In this document: positions 8,356 through 16,879 of the stretch, one piece after another
How positions within the stretch are numbered: position 1 is the first letter of the stretch
How the letters are laid out: each line of letters begins with the position of its first letter
Assembly: GCF_022808855.1 (NCBI RefSeq)
Contig: NZ_JAKZLF010000028.1
Coordinates: forward strand, 1 to 64,000
DNA from: Anaeromyxobacter soli
GTDB lineage: Bacteria > Myxococcota > Myxococcia > Myxococcales > Anaeromyxobacteraceae
Direction of reading: 5' to 3'
Length of the DNA: 64,000 nt
The notes under the pieces: generated by a model
Seen by the model: only the letters and a program-made list of their open reading frames with translations
Told to the model about the DNA's origin: nothing
Databases searched by the model: none
Made by a program: the position numbers and the translations under genes

Positions 8356-8762
8356 GTTCCACCTCCCCGCTCCGGAGGGAGCGGTGAGGGGCCCGCAGCG
8401 GCGGACGACCCCGGGCGGCTGCCGGCCCCGAGCCCTCCGCATCGCAAGGCCGGCGCCAAGGCGCAGACCGGCCGCGCGCCGCACCGAACGCGCGACTGGC
8501 GCGCGAATCCTTCACCCGGCGCCGCGCGCGAGCGAGGGGACCCGCCCCGGGCTGTTGCCGTGCTCAACGGCCGGCCGCGGGCAACCGCGCCGAAAGTCGA
8601 GGCGAATCGAGGATGACCGGCGGCGATCGCGAGGACCGTCGCGATTCTCCACGGCCGTCGAATCCGTGCACACCCGGGGGGAGGGCCCGCTCACCTCTTG
8701 GACGGACCCGGACGCGGGAGCTCGGGCGCCGAACGCCGAACCCCGCCTGCGAGCTCGCCGGG
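8356..8762. other. 407-base gene-free stretch
   Basis: No supported gene lies here. Next to the HybB-paralogue start a short hairpin (CCGCTCC at 8367-8373, GGAGCGG at 8378-8384) sits immediately upstream of its Shine-Dalgarno on the minus strand, so it may tune translation. The rest is GC-rich sequence without promoter boxes or repeats that I can support. Open frames through it are of the antisense type common at this GC content. Confidence 0.5.
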
Positions 8763-9743
8763 TCAGCGCTTCGTCCGGCTCGCCGCCGCGCGCTTGTGGG
8801 CCGTCGCCGTCGCCGGCGCGGCTCGCTTCGGCGCCGGCGCGGGCGTCGTCGCCGCGGCGATCTTGCGGGGCGCGGCCGCCGGAGCAGCGGCCGCAGCGTT
8901 CCCGGCCGCCGCGAGGGTCGCCCTCCGATCGGGATCGATCTCCGGCGTGAGCAGGATCTCGATGCGCCGGTTGCGCGCGCGCCCGCTCGCGGTCTTGTTC
9001 GCGGAGATCGGATCGAACTGCGAGTGCGCCGCGGCGACGAGGCGGCGGCCGGGGACATGGGCGCGCTCCTCGAGGAATCGCACGACCGTGATCGCGCGCG
9101 CGGCGGAGAGCTCCCAGTTCGTCGGGAAGCGGTCCGCGAGCCGCGGGGAGATCGGCAGGTCGTCCGTGTGCCCGGACACCTGGATGCGCTTGTCGGCCAG
9201 GCGGGCGAGCACCGCCCCTACGCGGGAGAGCACCTCCTCGCCCTGCGTGGAGATCGACGCCTCGCCGACATCGAAGAGGATCTCGTCGACCATGTCGACC
9301 TTGATCCGCCCCTGCTCCTGCGAGAGGCGGATGTTCCCCTTCTCGATCTCCGCCTTCATCTTCTCCTGGAGCTCGTCGAACTCGCCGCGGAGCGTCGCGA
9401 TCTGCTCGTCCTTCGCCTGCACGTCCTGCGAGAGCTCGGCCTTCGCGGTCGTGAGCTCCTGCTTCTCGATCTCCGTCTGCCCGAGCCGCTGCGCGAGGTC
9501 CGCCCGCTGGGCCCGCGCGTCGTCGAGCTCGGCCCGGACCCCCTGGAGGCGCTGCGCCGCGGTGGCTGCCTCGTCGCGCGCGAGCTGGAGCCGGTAGAGG
9601 AGCCAGCCCGCGACGCCCGTGCCGGCGAGGAGCGTGAGGACGAGCAGCACCCACGGTGCGCGGCTCGGGCGCCTCGCCTCGACGCGGTCGAGCTCCATCA
9701 CGTCGCGCGTGTCGAGCAGCTCCGCCTCCTCGAACTTCGGCAT
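8763..9743 (-). CDS. OmpA/MotB-type peptidoglycan-binding protein with coiled coil
   Basis: This 326-residue protein has a short cytoplasmic N-terminus and one membrane helix (about residues 31-51, WVLLVLTLLAGTGVAGWLL). A long Glu/Gln/Lys-rich coiled coil (about 52-140) follows, then an OmpA C-terminal domain with the hallmarks VSGHTDDLPIS, NWELSAARAITVVRFL and GRARNRRIEI. This domain binds diaminopimelate in peptidoglycan. The last 55 residues are an Ala/Pro/Lys-rich basic tail. The architecture is that of MotB-like or envelope-spanning anchoring proteins. No motA partner is adjacent, so a motor role is not supported. The start has AAGGGAG upstream. Confidence 0.88.
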   Translation of the reverse strand: MPKFEEAELLDTRDVMELDRVEARRPSRAPWVLLVLTLLAGTGVAGWLLYRLQLARDEAATAAQRLQGVRAELDDARAQRADLAQRLGQTEIEKQELTTAKAELSQDVQAKDEQIATLRGEFDELQEKMKAEIEKGNIRLSQEQGRIKVDMVDEILFDVGEASISTQGEEVLSRVGAVLARLADKRIQVSGHTDDLPISPRLADRFPTNWELSAARAITVVRFLEERAHVPGRRLVAAAHSQFDPISANKTASGRARNRRIEILLTPEIDPDRRATLAAAGNAAAAAPAAAPRKIAAATTPAPAPKRAAPATATAHKRAAASRTKR

Positions 9744-9873
9744 GCAGCGCTCCCTTTCGCCGGGGGAAAACGGAGGATTCTTCCACCGAGCGTCAGGAGG
9801 CGGGCAAGCGCCAGGGTGGCCGCGCCTACCACACGGCTTGTAGGCACGGGCGTCCCGTGTCACGCTCGGTTCG

Positions 9874-10497
9874 TTGCGACACCCACGACCCGCGCCCACA
9901 GCGCGCCCCGACTCCCCGTCACCCACCGTCGCCGCCCGCGTCGCGCGCGCGCTGCTCGCCGCGGCCGGCTGGCGCACCGACATCCGCTGGCCGCCGGTCC
10001 CGCGCTGCGTGATCGTGGTGTACCCGCACACGTCGAACTGGGACTTCGTCGTCGGATACCTGGCCCGGCTCGCCTCCGCGCTCCCGGTCACCTTCGTCGG
10101 GAAGCACACGCTGTTCCGCTGGCCCTTCCGCGGGCTGCTGCGGCGGATGGGCGGCATCCCGGTGAACCGCGCCGATCCCGCGGGGATCATCGAGCTGCTC
10201 GAGGGCGAGCTCGCGCGCCGCGAGCGGCTGTTCCTCGCCATCGCGCCCGAGGGCACCCGCTCGTACACCGATCACTGGAAGTCCGGGTTCTACCGGATCG
10301 CGCTCGCGACCGGCGTCCCCGTCGGCCTCGCCTTCATCGACTACCGCACGCGCACCGTGGGCCTCTCGGAGTACCTGCCGCTCACCGGCGACGAGGAGGC
10401 AGACCTCGCGCGGATCCGCGCCTTCTACGCGGACAAGACCGGCAAGCACCCCGAGCAGGCGAGCGAGATCCGCTTCCGCTCCGCGCGAGCGCGCTGA
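9874..10497 (+). CDS. lysophospholipid acyltransferase (PlsC-like)
   Basis: This protein of about 207 residues has the acyltransferase signature motifs: HTSNWD (HX4D, catalytic His/Asp), the GGIPVNR block that binds the glycerol-phosphate, and PEGTRSY. It therefore probably transfers an acyl chain from acyl-CoA or acyl-ACP to a lysophospholipid or related acceptor at the inner membrane. The start is poorly fixed: TTG at 9874 is the longest option and there is no good Shine-Dalgarno. The first 20 residues are low-complexity Pro/Ser/Arg and may not be translated. The enzyme is divergent from the OmpA-like gene, with no obvious operon partner. Confidence 0.8.
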   Translation: MRHPRPAPTARPDSPSPTVAARVARALLAAAGWRTDIRWPPVPRCVIVVYPHTSNWDFVVGYLARLASALPVTFVGKHTLFRWPFRGLLRRMGGIPVNRADPAGIIELLEGELARRERLFLAIAPEGTRSYTDHWKSGFYRIALATGVPVGLAFIDYRTRTVGLSEYLPLTGDEEADLARIRAFYADKTGKHPEQASEIRFRSARAR

Positions 10498-10651
10498 GCC
10501 GCGACCGCGGCCGCTGGATCTCCCCGGGCGACCGGCCGTGCGCCGGCCGAGCGACCTCACCGATGGGGAGACCGCCGCAGGGAGGTGCCACGCCCGCTCG
10601 CGCCCGTTACTCGGGGTGCACGACCCGTGTCATCCACGGAAGGAGCCGTTC

Positions 10652-11380
10652 ATGATGAGCCCCGTTCGTTTCCTGGCGCTGCTGTCCCTCCTCGTCCCCA
10701 TCGCCGTGCTCGGCCAGGGGGCGGGCGCCCCGCCCGCGCCCACCCGCCCCTCGCCCTCGACCCCCGAGCCCAGCACTCCTCCGCCCGGCAGCGCCGAGCC
10801 CGCCACTCCCGCGCCCGGCGCCGCCGAGCCCAGCGCTCCGGCGCCCAGCGCCGCAGAGCCCGCGCCGTCGCACGGGAAGGACATGGGCGAGGCGATGGCG
10901 GGCTGGACGCCGCGGAAGGTCACGCCGGCGCAGGAGAAGCAGGGCCAGACGCAGATCACGGCCCTCCTCAAGAAGCTGCAGCAGGCGAGCCAGAAGGGCG
11001 AGCTCGACGCGGCCGCCGCGCTCGTGGACTTCCCGGTCCTCATGGTCACCGACAACAAGGCCGGCGACGGCATCGGCGGGCCGTGGAACGAGGAGCAGTG
11101 GCGGAAGATGATGGAGCCCGTCTACGGGAAGCCGATGAAGGACCTGAAGATGACTCACGCCCCGAAGATCTTCCTCGTCTCCGACGCGCTCGCGACGGTG
11201 GACGACAACTGGACGATGACGATGGGCAAGAAGAAGACCACCGGCCGCAGCGCGCTGCTCCTCGTCCGGAAGGGCGGGGAGTGGAAGGTGAAGGCGATGA
11301 TCGAGGGCGGCTGGGGGGACATGCCGGGCGTCTCCGAGGGGCAGGGCGCCCCGGCGGGGAGCGACACCGGCACGAAGTAG
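10652..11380 (+). CDS. secreted Pro/Ala-rich protein with NTF2-like C-domain
   Basis: This 242-residue exported protein has a signal peptide ending near VLGQG (residues 1-20) and a Pro/Ala/Ser/Glu-rich spacer built of short repeats such as PAPGAAEPSAPAPSAAEP (about 21-75). A C-terminal domain of about 150 residues follows. Its pattern (alternating helices, then LATVDDNWTMTMGKK and LLLVRKGGEWKVKAMIEGGW) recalls NTF2/SnoaL-like folds. Two ATGs start the frame (10652, 10655), with GGAAGGAG upstream. No catalytic motif is recognised and the function is unknown. The spacer probably lets the domain reach through the periplasm or cell wall. Confidence 0.75.
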   Translation: MMSPVRFLALLSLLVPIAVLGQGAGAPPAPTRPSPSTPEPSTPPPGSAEPATPAPGAAEPSAPAPSAAEPAPSHGKDMGEAMAGWTPRKVTPAQEKQGQTQITALLKKLQQASQKGELDAAAALVDFPVLMVTDNKAGDGIGGPWNEEQWRKMMEPVYGKPMKDLKMTHAPKIFLVSDALATVDDNWTMTMGKKKTTGRSALLLVRKGGEWKVKAMIEGGWGDMPGVSEGQGAPAGSDTGTK

Positions 11381-11410
11381 CGCACACGCTTTTTCAGAGC
11401 GAGCGCGAGG

Positions 11411-11440
11411 GGCGCGGGCGCGGGGTTCCGCGCCCGTGCC
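11411..11440 (+). terminator. GC-rich hairpin, possible terminator
   Basis: A 13-bp stem with a single G-U pair (11411-11423 pairing with 11428-11440) closes a GGTT loop 30 bases after the stop of the secreted protein. There is no following U-run, so if it ends transcription it does so without the classic signature. It separates that gene from the bactofilin gene. Confidence 0.5.
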
Positions 11441-11547
11441 TCCCTCGGGTCTCTTCCGGGAGGGGCGATCGAGCGAGCGCGGGAATGCTCGCCGTCGCCC
11501 GGGTGTAAGTGGTGCGTCGCAGCACCCACCCCCGAGGAGCCCACCTG

Positions 11548-12003
11548 ATGTCCATGATCAAGCGCGACGATCTCGCCGCACCGCCGAACCCCCTCGCCAA
11601 CGGCCCCAGCGCGGCGCCCACCGGCTCGAGCGATCTGCTCCTCGGGGCGGGGGCCGAGTTCGAGGGGAAGCTGACGTTCCGGGGCACGGTCCGGATCGAC
11701 GCGCTCTTCAAGGGATCGATCGTGACCAACGACGTGCTCGTCGTCGGCGAGCACGCGCGGATCGACGCCGAGATCACCTGCGGGACGGTCGTCGTCCTCG
11801 GGGAGGTGAACGGCGACATCCACGCGAAGACCGGCGTCGAGCTCCACCGCGCCGCGCGCGTGCGGGGCAACGTCGACACCGCCGCGATCGAGGTGCAGAA
11901 GGGCGCGCTGCTGCAGGGCTCGGTGAAGATGACGCCGGGCGGCTCGAGCGAGAAGCCCGCGCCCGCGAAGTCCACCCCGGCCCCCGCCCCGGCGAAGCAG
12001 TAG
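11548..12003 (+). CDS. bactofilin
   Basis: This 151-residue bactofilin has a central DUF583 right-handed beta-helix (about residues 28-125). It is flanked by disordered ends: an N-terminal Pro/Asn/Gly stretch and an Ala/Pro/Lys tail. The repeated hydrophobic/Gly turns (FRGTVRIDALFKGSIV, VVVLGEVNGDI) are typical. Bactofilins polymerise without nucleotide into filaments on the membrane and organise cell-wall or polarity functions; myxobacteria have several. The start at 11548 is preceded by GAGGAG. Neighbours give no specific role. Confidence 0.92.
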   Translation: MSMIKRDDLAAPPNPLANGPSAAPTGSSDLLLGAGAEFEGKLTFRGTVRIDALFKGSIVTNDVLVVGEHARIDAEITCGTVVVLGEVNGDIHAKTGVELHRAARVRGNVDTAAIEVQKGALLQGSVKMTPGGSSEKPAPAKSTPAPAPAKQ

Positions 12004-12174
12004 CGCCCCGCGGGCGCGTGCAGTGCACGCACCGTGTACGCGCCCGCAGCCGCGCGACCGGCCCCCGCGCCGGGTCGTGAACGTTCGCTGACGCCTCCCA
12101 CGCGTCCCCACATTGACCGTCCGCTCACCGTCCCGTACGGAAGGGCGTTCACGATGTGAGAAGGGACGGCGTTC

Positions 12175-13917
12175 ATGCGCGAGCTGGCGATCCACCCGCA
12201 GGCCCCCGGCACGGATGCGCTGCCGGTCGATGCCGCGTCGCTCTACCCGGAGCCCGATGGCTTCCTCGGCCGGCGCGCCAAGGCGCAGCGGGCGAAGCTC
12301 GTGGACGGCATCGCGGGCGTCCTCCGCACGGCGCTCGCGCCGGGCGAGACGATCCGCTACGCGGCGCGCGGCATGCGCTACTTCCTCTTCGAGTACGCGT
12401 TCGGCGGGGCCCCGGCGTACGTCCACAACATCACGGCGCTCGTGCTCACCGACCGGCGCCTGCTCCTCGTCCAGCTCGACGGCCGCGGCCGGCCCGGCGA
12501 CATCAAGAACCAGGTCCCCCTCCCCGCCCTGCGCGGCGCGGGCCGTCACTTCCTGTCGGGCTGGCGCATCCGGCTCGCCGACGGCTCGTGCCTCAGGTTC
12601 GTGGGGTTGAGGGCCGCGGACCGCAAGCGGCTCGAGGCGCTCCTCCCGGCGGTGGACGGACCCAAGGCCGCGGAGCCCTCGCTCCAGCACCTCTGCCCCG
12701 CCTGCCTCGGCGTCGTCCCGGGACCCGTCGGCGCGATCGCGACGTGCCCCTCGCCCGCCTGCCGGATCCCGTTCCGCGATCCCGAGAAGGCGGCGCGGCT
12801 CTCGACCTGGGTGCCCGGCCTCGGCGACCTCTACCTGCGCCACCACCTCTTCGGCGCGCTCGAGTTCCTGGGCTCGATGGCCATGCTCGGCCTGGGGCTC
12901 GCGCTCCTCGCCGACGCGCTCGCGAACCGCGAGGCGGAGAGCCTCGGCCTCGCGGCGCTCATGCTCCTCTTGCTCATCGGCGTGCCGCGCGTGATCGACC
13001 GGCGGCTGACGCGCCACATGGGCAGGAAGGGGCTCGTCCCGCTCGCGCTGGCGCCGGCGCCCGGCGCCCAGGCGCGGAACCTCCCGTCCTTCCCGCGCTG
13101 GAGCCCGCTCCTCTTCGCCGCCGGCATCGCGATCGCTGGCGGGCTGCTCGCGCTCGCCGGCGGCGACCTCCGCCACGACGGCGCCGCGCGCGAGGCGAGC
13201 CGCCTCGCCTCGCAGGGCCGCTTCGACGACGCGCTCGCCCGCTGGCATTCGCTCGAGGCCGGGGGCGGCGTCGACGAGGCGCGCCGGATGCGCTTCGTGC
13301 TCGCGCTCATGGAGGCAGGCGATCTCGCCGACGCGGACCGCCTGCGCGGCGATCTCGACGGCACCCCCGTGGACGCGGGGCTCGTCGAGCGGCTCGAGGC
13401 GGCGATCGCGCGCGAGGACGCGGCGCTCACCGACTACGGCGAGGGCGTCGCGGCGCTCGTGAAGGGCGACGAGGCCACCGCCTGGCCGAGGCTCGATCGC
13501 GCCTTCGAGTACCTGCGCGGCGTGAAGCGCCCGCACCTCCCGACCAGCCGCGCCGAGCTGCACGCGCACCTCGCCACCCAGCTCCTCGCGGAGCCGCTCG
13601 CGGACGGCGACGTCGCGGCCGCGCCCCGCTGGATCGACGGCGCCGCCGGCGCCCCCGCCGCGGAGCTCGCGGTCGTGAAGGCCGCCTACCACTCCGCGCG
13701 CGACGAGGCGGACGCCGCCCGCGCCGCGCTGGCGGGCGCGGACGTCCGGGCGCTCTCGATCGACTTCCAGCTCCTCGCCCTCGAGGCACGCGCCCGGCTC
13801 GCCACGAGCGACCCCGCGCGCGCCGAGGTTCGCGCGGCGGCGCGGGCGCTCCCGCGCGAGCAGCTCTCCGAGGAGGACGCGCCGCGGCTGGACGCGCTCA
13901 TCGGGGACGCAGAGTAA
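12175..13917 (+). CDS. membrane protein with PH-like, zinc-ribbon and TPR-like parts
   Basis: I do not recognise this 580-residue protein as a named family. An N-terminal region of about 160 residues reads like a bacterial PH-type domain (TALVLTDRRLLLVQLDG, then RIRLADGSCLRFVG). It is followed by a zinc-ribbon-like CPACLG/CPSPAC pair near residues 180-200. Two hydrophobic stretches (about 230-275) form a membrane hairpin and another helix lies near 308-330. The C-terminal 240 residues are Ala/Leu/Arg/Asp-rich helical pairs like degenerate TPRs (ASQGRFDDALARWHSLEAGG). That suggests a membrane-tethered scaffold. Upstream (12100-12174) there are short direct repeats of AAGGG and GGCGTTCA around the start. 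Confidence 0.65.
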   Translation: MRELAIHPQAPGTDALPVDAASLYPEPDGFLGRRAKAQRAKLVDGIAGVLRTALAPGETIRYAARGMRYFLFEYAFGGAPAYVHNITALVLTDRRLLLVQLDGRGRPGDIKNQVPLPALRGAGRHFLSGWRIRLADGSCLRFVGLRAADRKRLEALLPAVDGPKAAEPSLQHLCPACLGVVPGPVGAIATCPSPACRIPFRDPEKAARLSTWVPGLGDLYLRHHLFGALEFLGSMAMLGLGLALLADALANREAESLGLAALMLLLLIGVPRVIDRRLTRHMGRKGLVPLALAPAPGAQARNLPSFPRWSPLLFAAGIAIAGGLLALAGGDLRHDGAAREASRLASQGRFDDALARWHSLEAGGGVDEARRMRFVLALMEAGDLADADRLRGDLDGTPVDAGLVERLEAAIAREDAALTDYGEGVAALVKGDEATAWPRLDRAFEYLRGVKRPHLPTSRAELHAHLATQLLAEPLADGDVAAAPRWIDGAAGAPAAELAVVKAAYHSARDEADAARAALAGADVRALSIDFQLLALEARARLATSDPARAEVRAAARALPREQLSEEDAPRLDALIGDAE

Positions 13918-14087
13918 CCCGCCGCCGGGCGGGGCCTCACCTCGCGGCGGCTCTCGAGCCGACCCGGGCCAGCGCGGGCGAGGTACGCGAGGCGCCCACC
14001 TCGTCCGCGGGCCTCCTCCACCCATCGTCAATCCTCTGCGACGTCACGGTGCGTGATAGGATCCGCGGCCTCTCCGGAGAGGTCCCC

Positions 14088-14675
14088 ATGCGCAAGAAGC
14101 TCCTCCTCGCCCTCCTCTCGCTCCCGCTCCTCGCCTTCGACTGCGGCGGTGGCGACTCGCAGCCCGCGCCCGGCGGTTTCGCCTGCAGCCTCCAGGTCCG
14201 CGGCGCCGTGACCGAGGACCTCTGGTGCATCGCGACCGCCTACGACTACTCGTCCATGCCGAGCATGCCGACGAACGAGTGGGTCTTCATGCTGGTCGCC
14301 TACCGGGGACAGCCGGTGGCGGGCAGCGCGCTGCCGGAGCCGGCTGCCCAGGTCGGGTTCTTCCTCACGGGCCGGCCGGCGCTGAACCAGCCCTACGGAT
14401 GGTCCGCGACCGCGACCACGGTGGACAGCGGCACCGCCACGCGCGGCACGGGCTCGGTCCAGGCGGGCACCTACGCGGAGACGCACGAGGCGCTCGCCCC
14501 GCTCGATCCGCTCGACCCGAGCTCCGGCACGGGCGCACTCGCGACCCGCTTCACCGCCATCCCGCCGGCGGGCGCCACCGACGCGCAGGTGCTCGCCGTG
14601 CACGGCACGCTCGAGGGCACCCTCCCCGCGCTCGACGCCGGCGGCGCGCCGGTCACGATCCGGGCGACGTTCTGA
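14088..14675 (+). CDS. putative lipoprotein of unknown function
   Basis: This 195-residue protein opens with a typical lipoprotein signal (MRKKLLLALLSLPLLAFDC). The -1 residue before Cys19 is Asp rather than the usual Gly/Ala, so lipidation is likely but not certain. A Gly-rich linker (GGGDSQPAPGG) follows, then a beta-rich domain with two further cysteines and many Thr/Ala/Gly residues and no known motif. The start is supported by GGAGAGG and a TGATAGGAT -10-like element about 30 bases upstream. It stands alone on this strand, convergent with the repeat lipoprotein at 14757. Confidence 0.7.
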   Translation: MRKKLLLALLSLPLLAFDCGGGDSQPAPGGFACSLQVRGAVTEDLWCIATAYDYSSMPSMPTNEWVFMLVAYRGQPVAGSALPEPAAQVGFFLTGRPALNQPYGWSATATTVDSGTATRGTGSVQAGTYAETHEALAPLDPLDPSSGTGALATRFTAIPPAGATDAQVLAVHGTLEGTLPALDAGGAPVTIRATF

Positions 14676-14756
14676 GGGCAGGACCCGTTCCCTCACCGCC
14701 CCCGCCCTCGCCCCGTCGCGGTGGCGGCGCTCCGTGATCCGCCCGCTCGCGGCGCG

Positions 14757-16406
14757 CTACGGCTGGAGCACGGCGAGCGGGTCCTCCACCACCAGCGCGC
14801 CGGGGTCCGCGGGATACGCGTCCCAGCCCTCGAGCGAGTAGCCGGCGGGGATCGCGTCGCCGAGGCAGAGGATCTCCCGCGGCGGCGTGCCGATGCCGTC
14901 GCCGTCCGCGTCCGGGTACAGCACCGTCCAGCGCCAGAGCGCCACGTCGGCGTCGTCGCAGTCGTTCCCGGCGACCTTCGCGCGGTAGGGATCGGGGAGC
15001 GCGGCGCCGGCGCAGAGGCTGCCCGCGGCGCGGGTGGTGAATCCGTCCCCGTCCTCGTCCAGCCCCGCGTAGGCGAGCAGCTGCCAGCGGCCCCCGTCCT
15101 CCGCCGCGCAGTCCGTCCCCGCGGCGACCCAGTCGGCCGGGAGCGTGCCCGCGGTGCAGAACAGCACGCCCGGCCCCGCGCCGACGCCGTCGTGGTCAGC
15201 GTCGGCGTAACCCCACAGCGCGCTGTGAACCGAGGGGTCCGCGTCGTCGCAGTCGAAGGGCAGGGCGGACGAGGTGGCGTAGCCCGTCGGGACGGTCGTG
15301 CCGTAGCAGAGCGTGCCGGCCGACGAGACGAAGTGCCCGTCGCCATCGGCGTCGCGATACGTGTACGCGTACTCGCGCCACCGATCGCGATCGTCCGGGG
15401 CGCAGTCGCCGCCGGTCGCGAGGTATCCCGCGGGCAGCCGGCCGGTCGTGCAGAGCGCGACGGCGGCGCCTCCCCCGACGCCATCCGCGTCCGCGTCCGC
15501 GTACCCGTACATGGCGAGGTGTGTGGCCGCGTCCGCGTCATCGCAGTCGCCGTCTCCGCGCCAGCCGGACACGTTCGAGTACGGCCATGAGAGCCCCCAT
15601 CCGCTGCACACCGTGCCGCTCTCGTGGGCGGTGTAGCCGTCCTGGTCGCGATCCACGTAAACGTACGAGAGCCGCTGCCAGCGCCCGCCGTCACCCTCGT
15701 CGCAGTCGCCGCCCGTCGACGCCCAGCCGGAAGGGAGCGCGTACCCTGCGCAGACGGTGCCCGCCGGACTCCCGTGGCCGTCCAGGTCCGCGTCGGCGAA
15801 CGCCTCCGTCCAGACGAACGCCGCCGGGTCCCCGTCGTCGCAGTCCTGGCCGCTCGCGTCCATGGCGTAGCCGGACGGGAGCGCGTCGCCGCTGCAGACG
15901 ACACCCACTCCGTAGGTCGTGACGCCGTCGCCGTCGGCGTCGCGGTACAGGTACGCCCGCTCGGTCCAGCGCATGGCGTCGTCCGGCGCGCAGTCGGTCG
16001 CCGCGTCGGCCCAGCCGGGCGGGAGGGCCTCGCCCCGGCAGATCGTCGCGAGCGAGCCGCCGCCCCTCCCGTCGCCGTCCGCGTCCGGGTACGCCTCGCC
16101 GAGCATCCAGCGGCGGGCGTCGCCGTCGTCGCAGTCGCTCCCGTCGGCGGCCCAGCCCTGAGGAAGCGCGTCGCCGGCGCAGGTCACCCCCTCGGTCGCC
16201 GCCCCCCAGCCATCGCCGTCCGCGTCGGGGTGGGCCGTCACGGGCCGCCAGACGCTCGGGTCCGCGTCGTTGCAGTCCTGCGCGCGCACGACGCCGTCGC
16301 GATCGGCGTCGAGGGTCGCGGGATCGGAACTGCCCGCTCCGCCTTCGCCCCCGCAGTGGACGGAGGCGGCCGCGAGCGCGGCGAGGATCCAGGGCGTGGC
16401 GCGCAT
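14757..16406 (-). CDS. MopE-like Asp-rich repeat lipoprotein
   Basis: This 549-residue protein has a lipoprotein-type signal (LAALAAASVHC). Its body is about ten imperfect repeats, each holding a calcium-binding DADGDG-type loop (for example YPDADGDG, YRDADGDGV, YADADADG) and a DCDD/DCAPDD pair with conserved cysteines (VCSGDALPSGYA). This is the putative metal-binding MopE/thrombospondin-3 style found in surface proteins of myxobacteria and methanotrophs. The loops should bind Ca2+ and hold the chain rigid; copper binding as in MopE is possible but unproven. The ATG at 16406 is chosen because it begins the signal peptide. It follows the small secreted protein gene by 17 bases and is probably co-transcribed with it. 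Confidence 0.8.
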   Translation of the reverse strand: MRATPWILAALAAASVHCGGEGGAGSSDPATLDADRDGVVRAQDCNDADPSVWRPVTAHPDADGDGWGAATEGVTCAGDALPQGWAADGSDCDDGDARRWMLGEAYPDADGDGRGGGSLATICRGEALPPGWADAATDCAPDDAMRWTERAYLYRDADGDGVTTYGVGVVCSGDALPSGYAMDASGQDCDDGDPAAFVWTEAFADADLDGHGSPAGTVCAGYALPSGWASTGGDCDEGDGGRWQRLSYVYVDRDQDGYTAHESGTVCSGWGLSWPYSNVSGWRGDGDCDDADAATHLAMYGYADADADGVGGGAAVALCTTGRLPAGYLATGGDCAPDDRDRWREYAYTYRDADGDGHFVSSAGTLCYGTTVPTGYATSSALPFDCDDADPSVHSALWGYADADHDGVGAGPGVLFCTAGTLPADWVAAGTDCAAEDGGRWQLLAYAGLDEDGDGFTTRAAGSLCAGAALPDPYRAKVAGNDCDDADVALWRWTVLYPDADGDGIGTPPREILCLGDAIPAGYSLEGWDAYPADPGALVVEDPLAVLQP

Positions 16407-16423
16407 GACTTCGTCGCGCGCGC

Positions 16424-16756
16424 CTAGGGCGTGGCCCGCGCGAGCTTGCACACGTTCAGGTTGTAGGTCGTGGATCCCTGGATCTCGAAGAGGAACTGGC
16501 CCGGTCGCGTCATCGCGAGCAGCGCCAGTCGTTCGCACGCCGCCACGCTGTCCACTCCGGAGGAGTTGGACAGGGTCATCGTGACGGTCTGCGGGGCGCT
16601 CTCGCCGTCCACCACTCCGGTCACCTTGATCGTCGTGGTGGAGCGGATCTCCACCGCGTCCACGGCCACGAACACGTACCGAACCGGCGCCGTCTGCGCG
16701 AGCGCAGGCATCGCAGAGAGGAGCGCGGCCGCGCCCGCGAGGAGAAGCCGCTTCAT
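16424..16756 (-). CDS. small secreted protein of unknown function
   Basis: This 110-residue protein has a clear signal peptide (MKRLLLAGAAALLSAMPALA, cleavage before QTAP). A small beta-rich domain follows with two cysteines (ACERL and NVCKL) that could form a disulfide. No family is recognised. It is the first gene of a likely pair with the MopE-like lipoprotein, whose start is 17 bases downstream. A periplasmic or outer-surface role linked to that protein is inferred only from this arrangement. Confidence 0.7.
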   Translation of the reverse strand: MKRLLLAGAAALLSAMPALAQTAPVRYVFVAVDAVEIRSTTTIKVTGVVDGESAPQTVTMTLSNSSGVDSVAACERLALLAMTRPGQFLFEIQGSTTYNLNVCKLARATP

Positions 16757-16879
16757 GTGAACCCCCGGAGCCGGCCCGGCGACCGGCGCGCCTCGAGTGT
16801 GGACGCGATCCTTCCGTGATTCCACACGCACAGTCAATCCCCGCGGCGCTGCTGGGACACCCGGGCTCGGGCGCCCGGA

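Noticed and set aside
11155-14031. 958-codon minus-strand frame over the bactofilin and membrane-protein genes
   Set aside because: Composition is that of an antisense shadow. The plus-strand genes have signal peptides, ribosome sites and family motifs.
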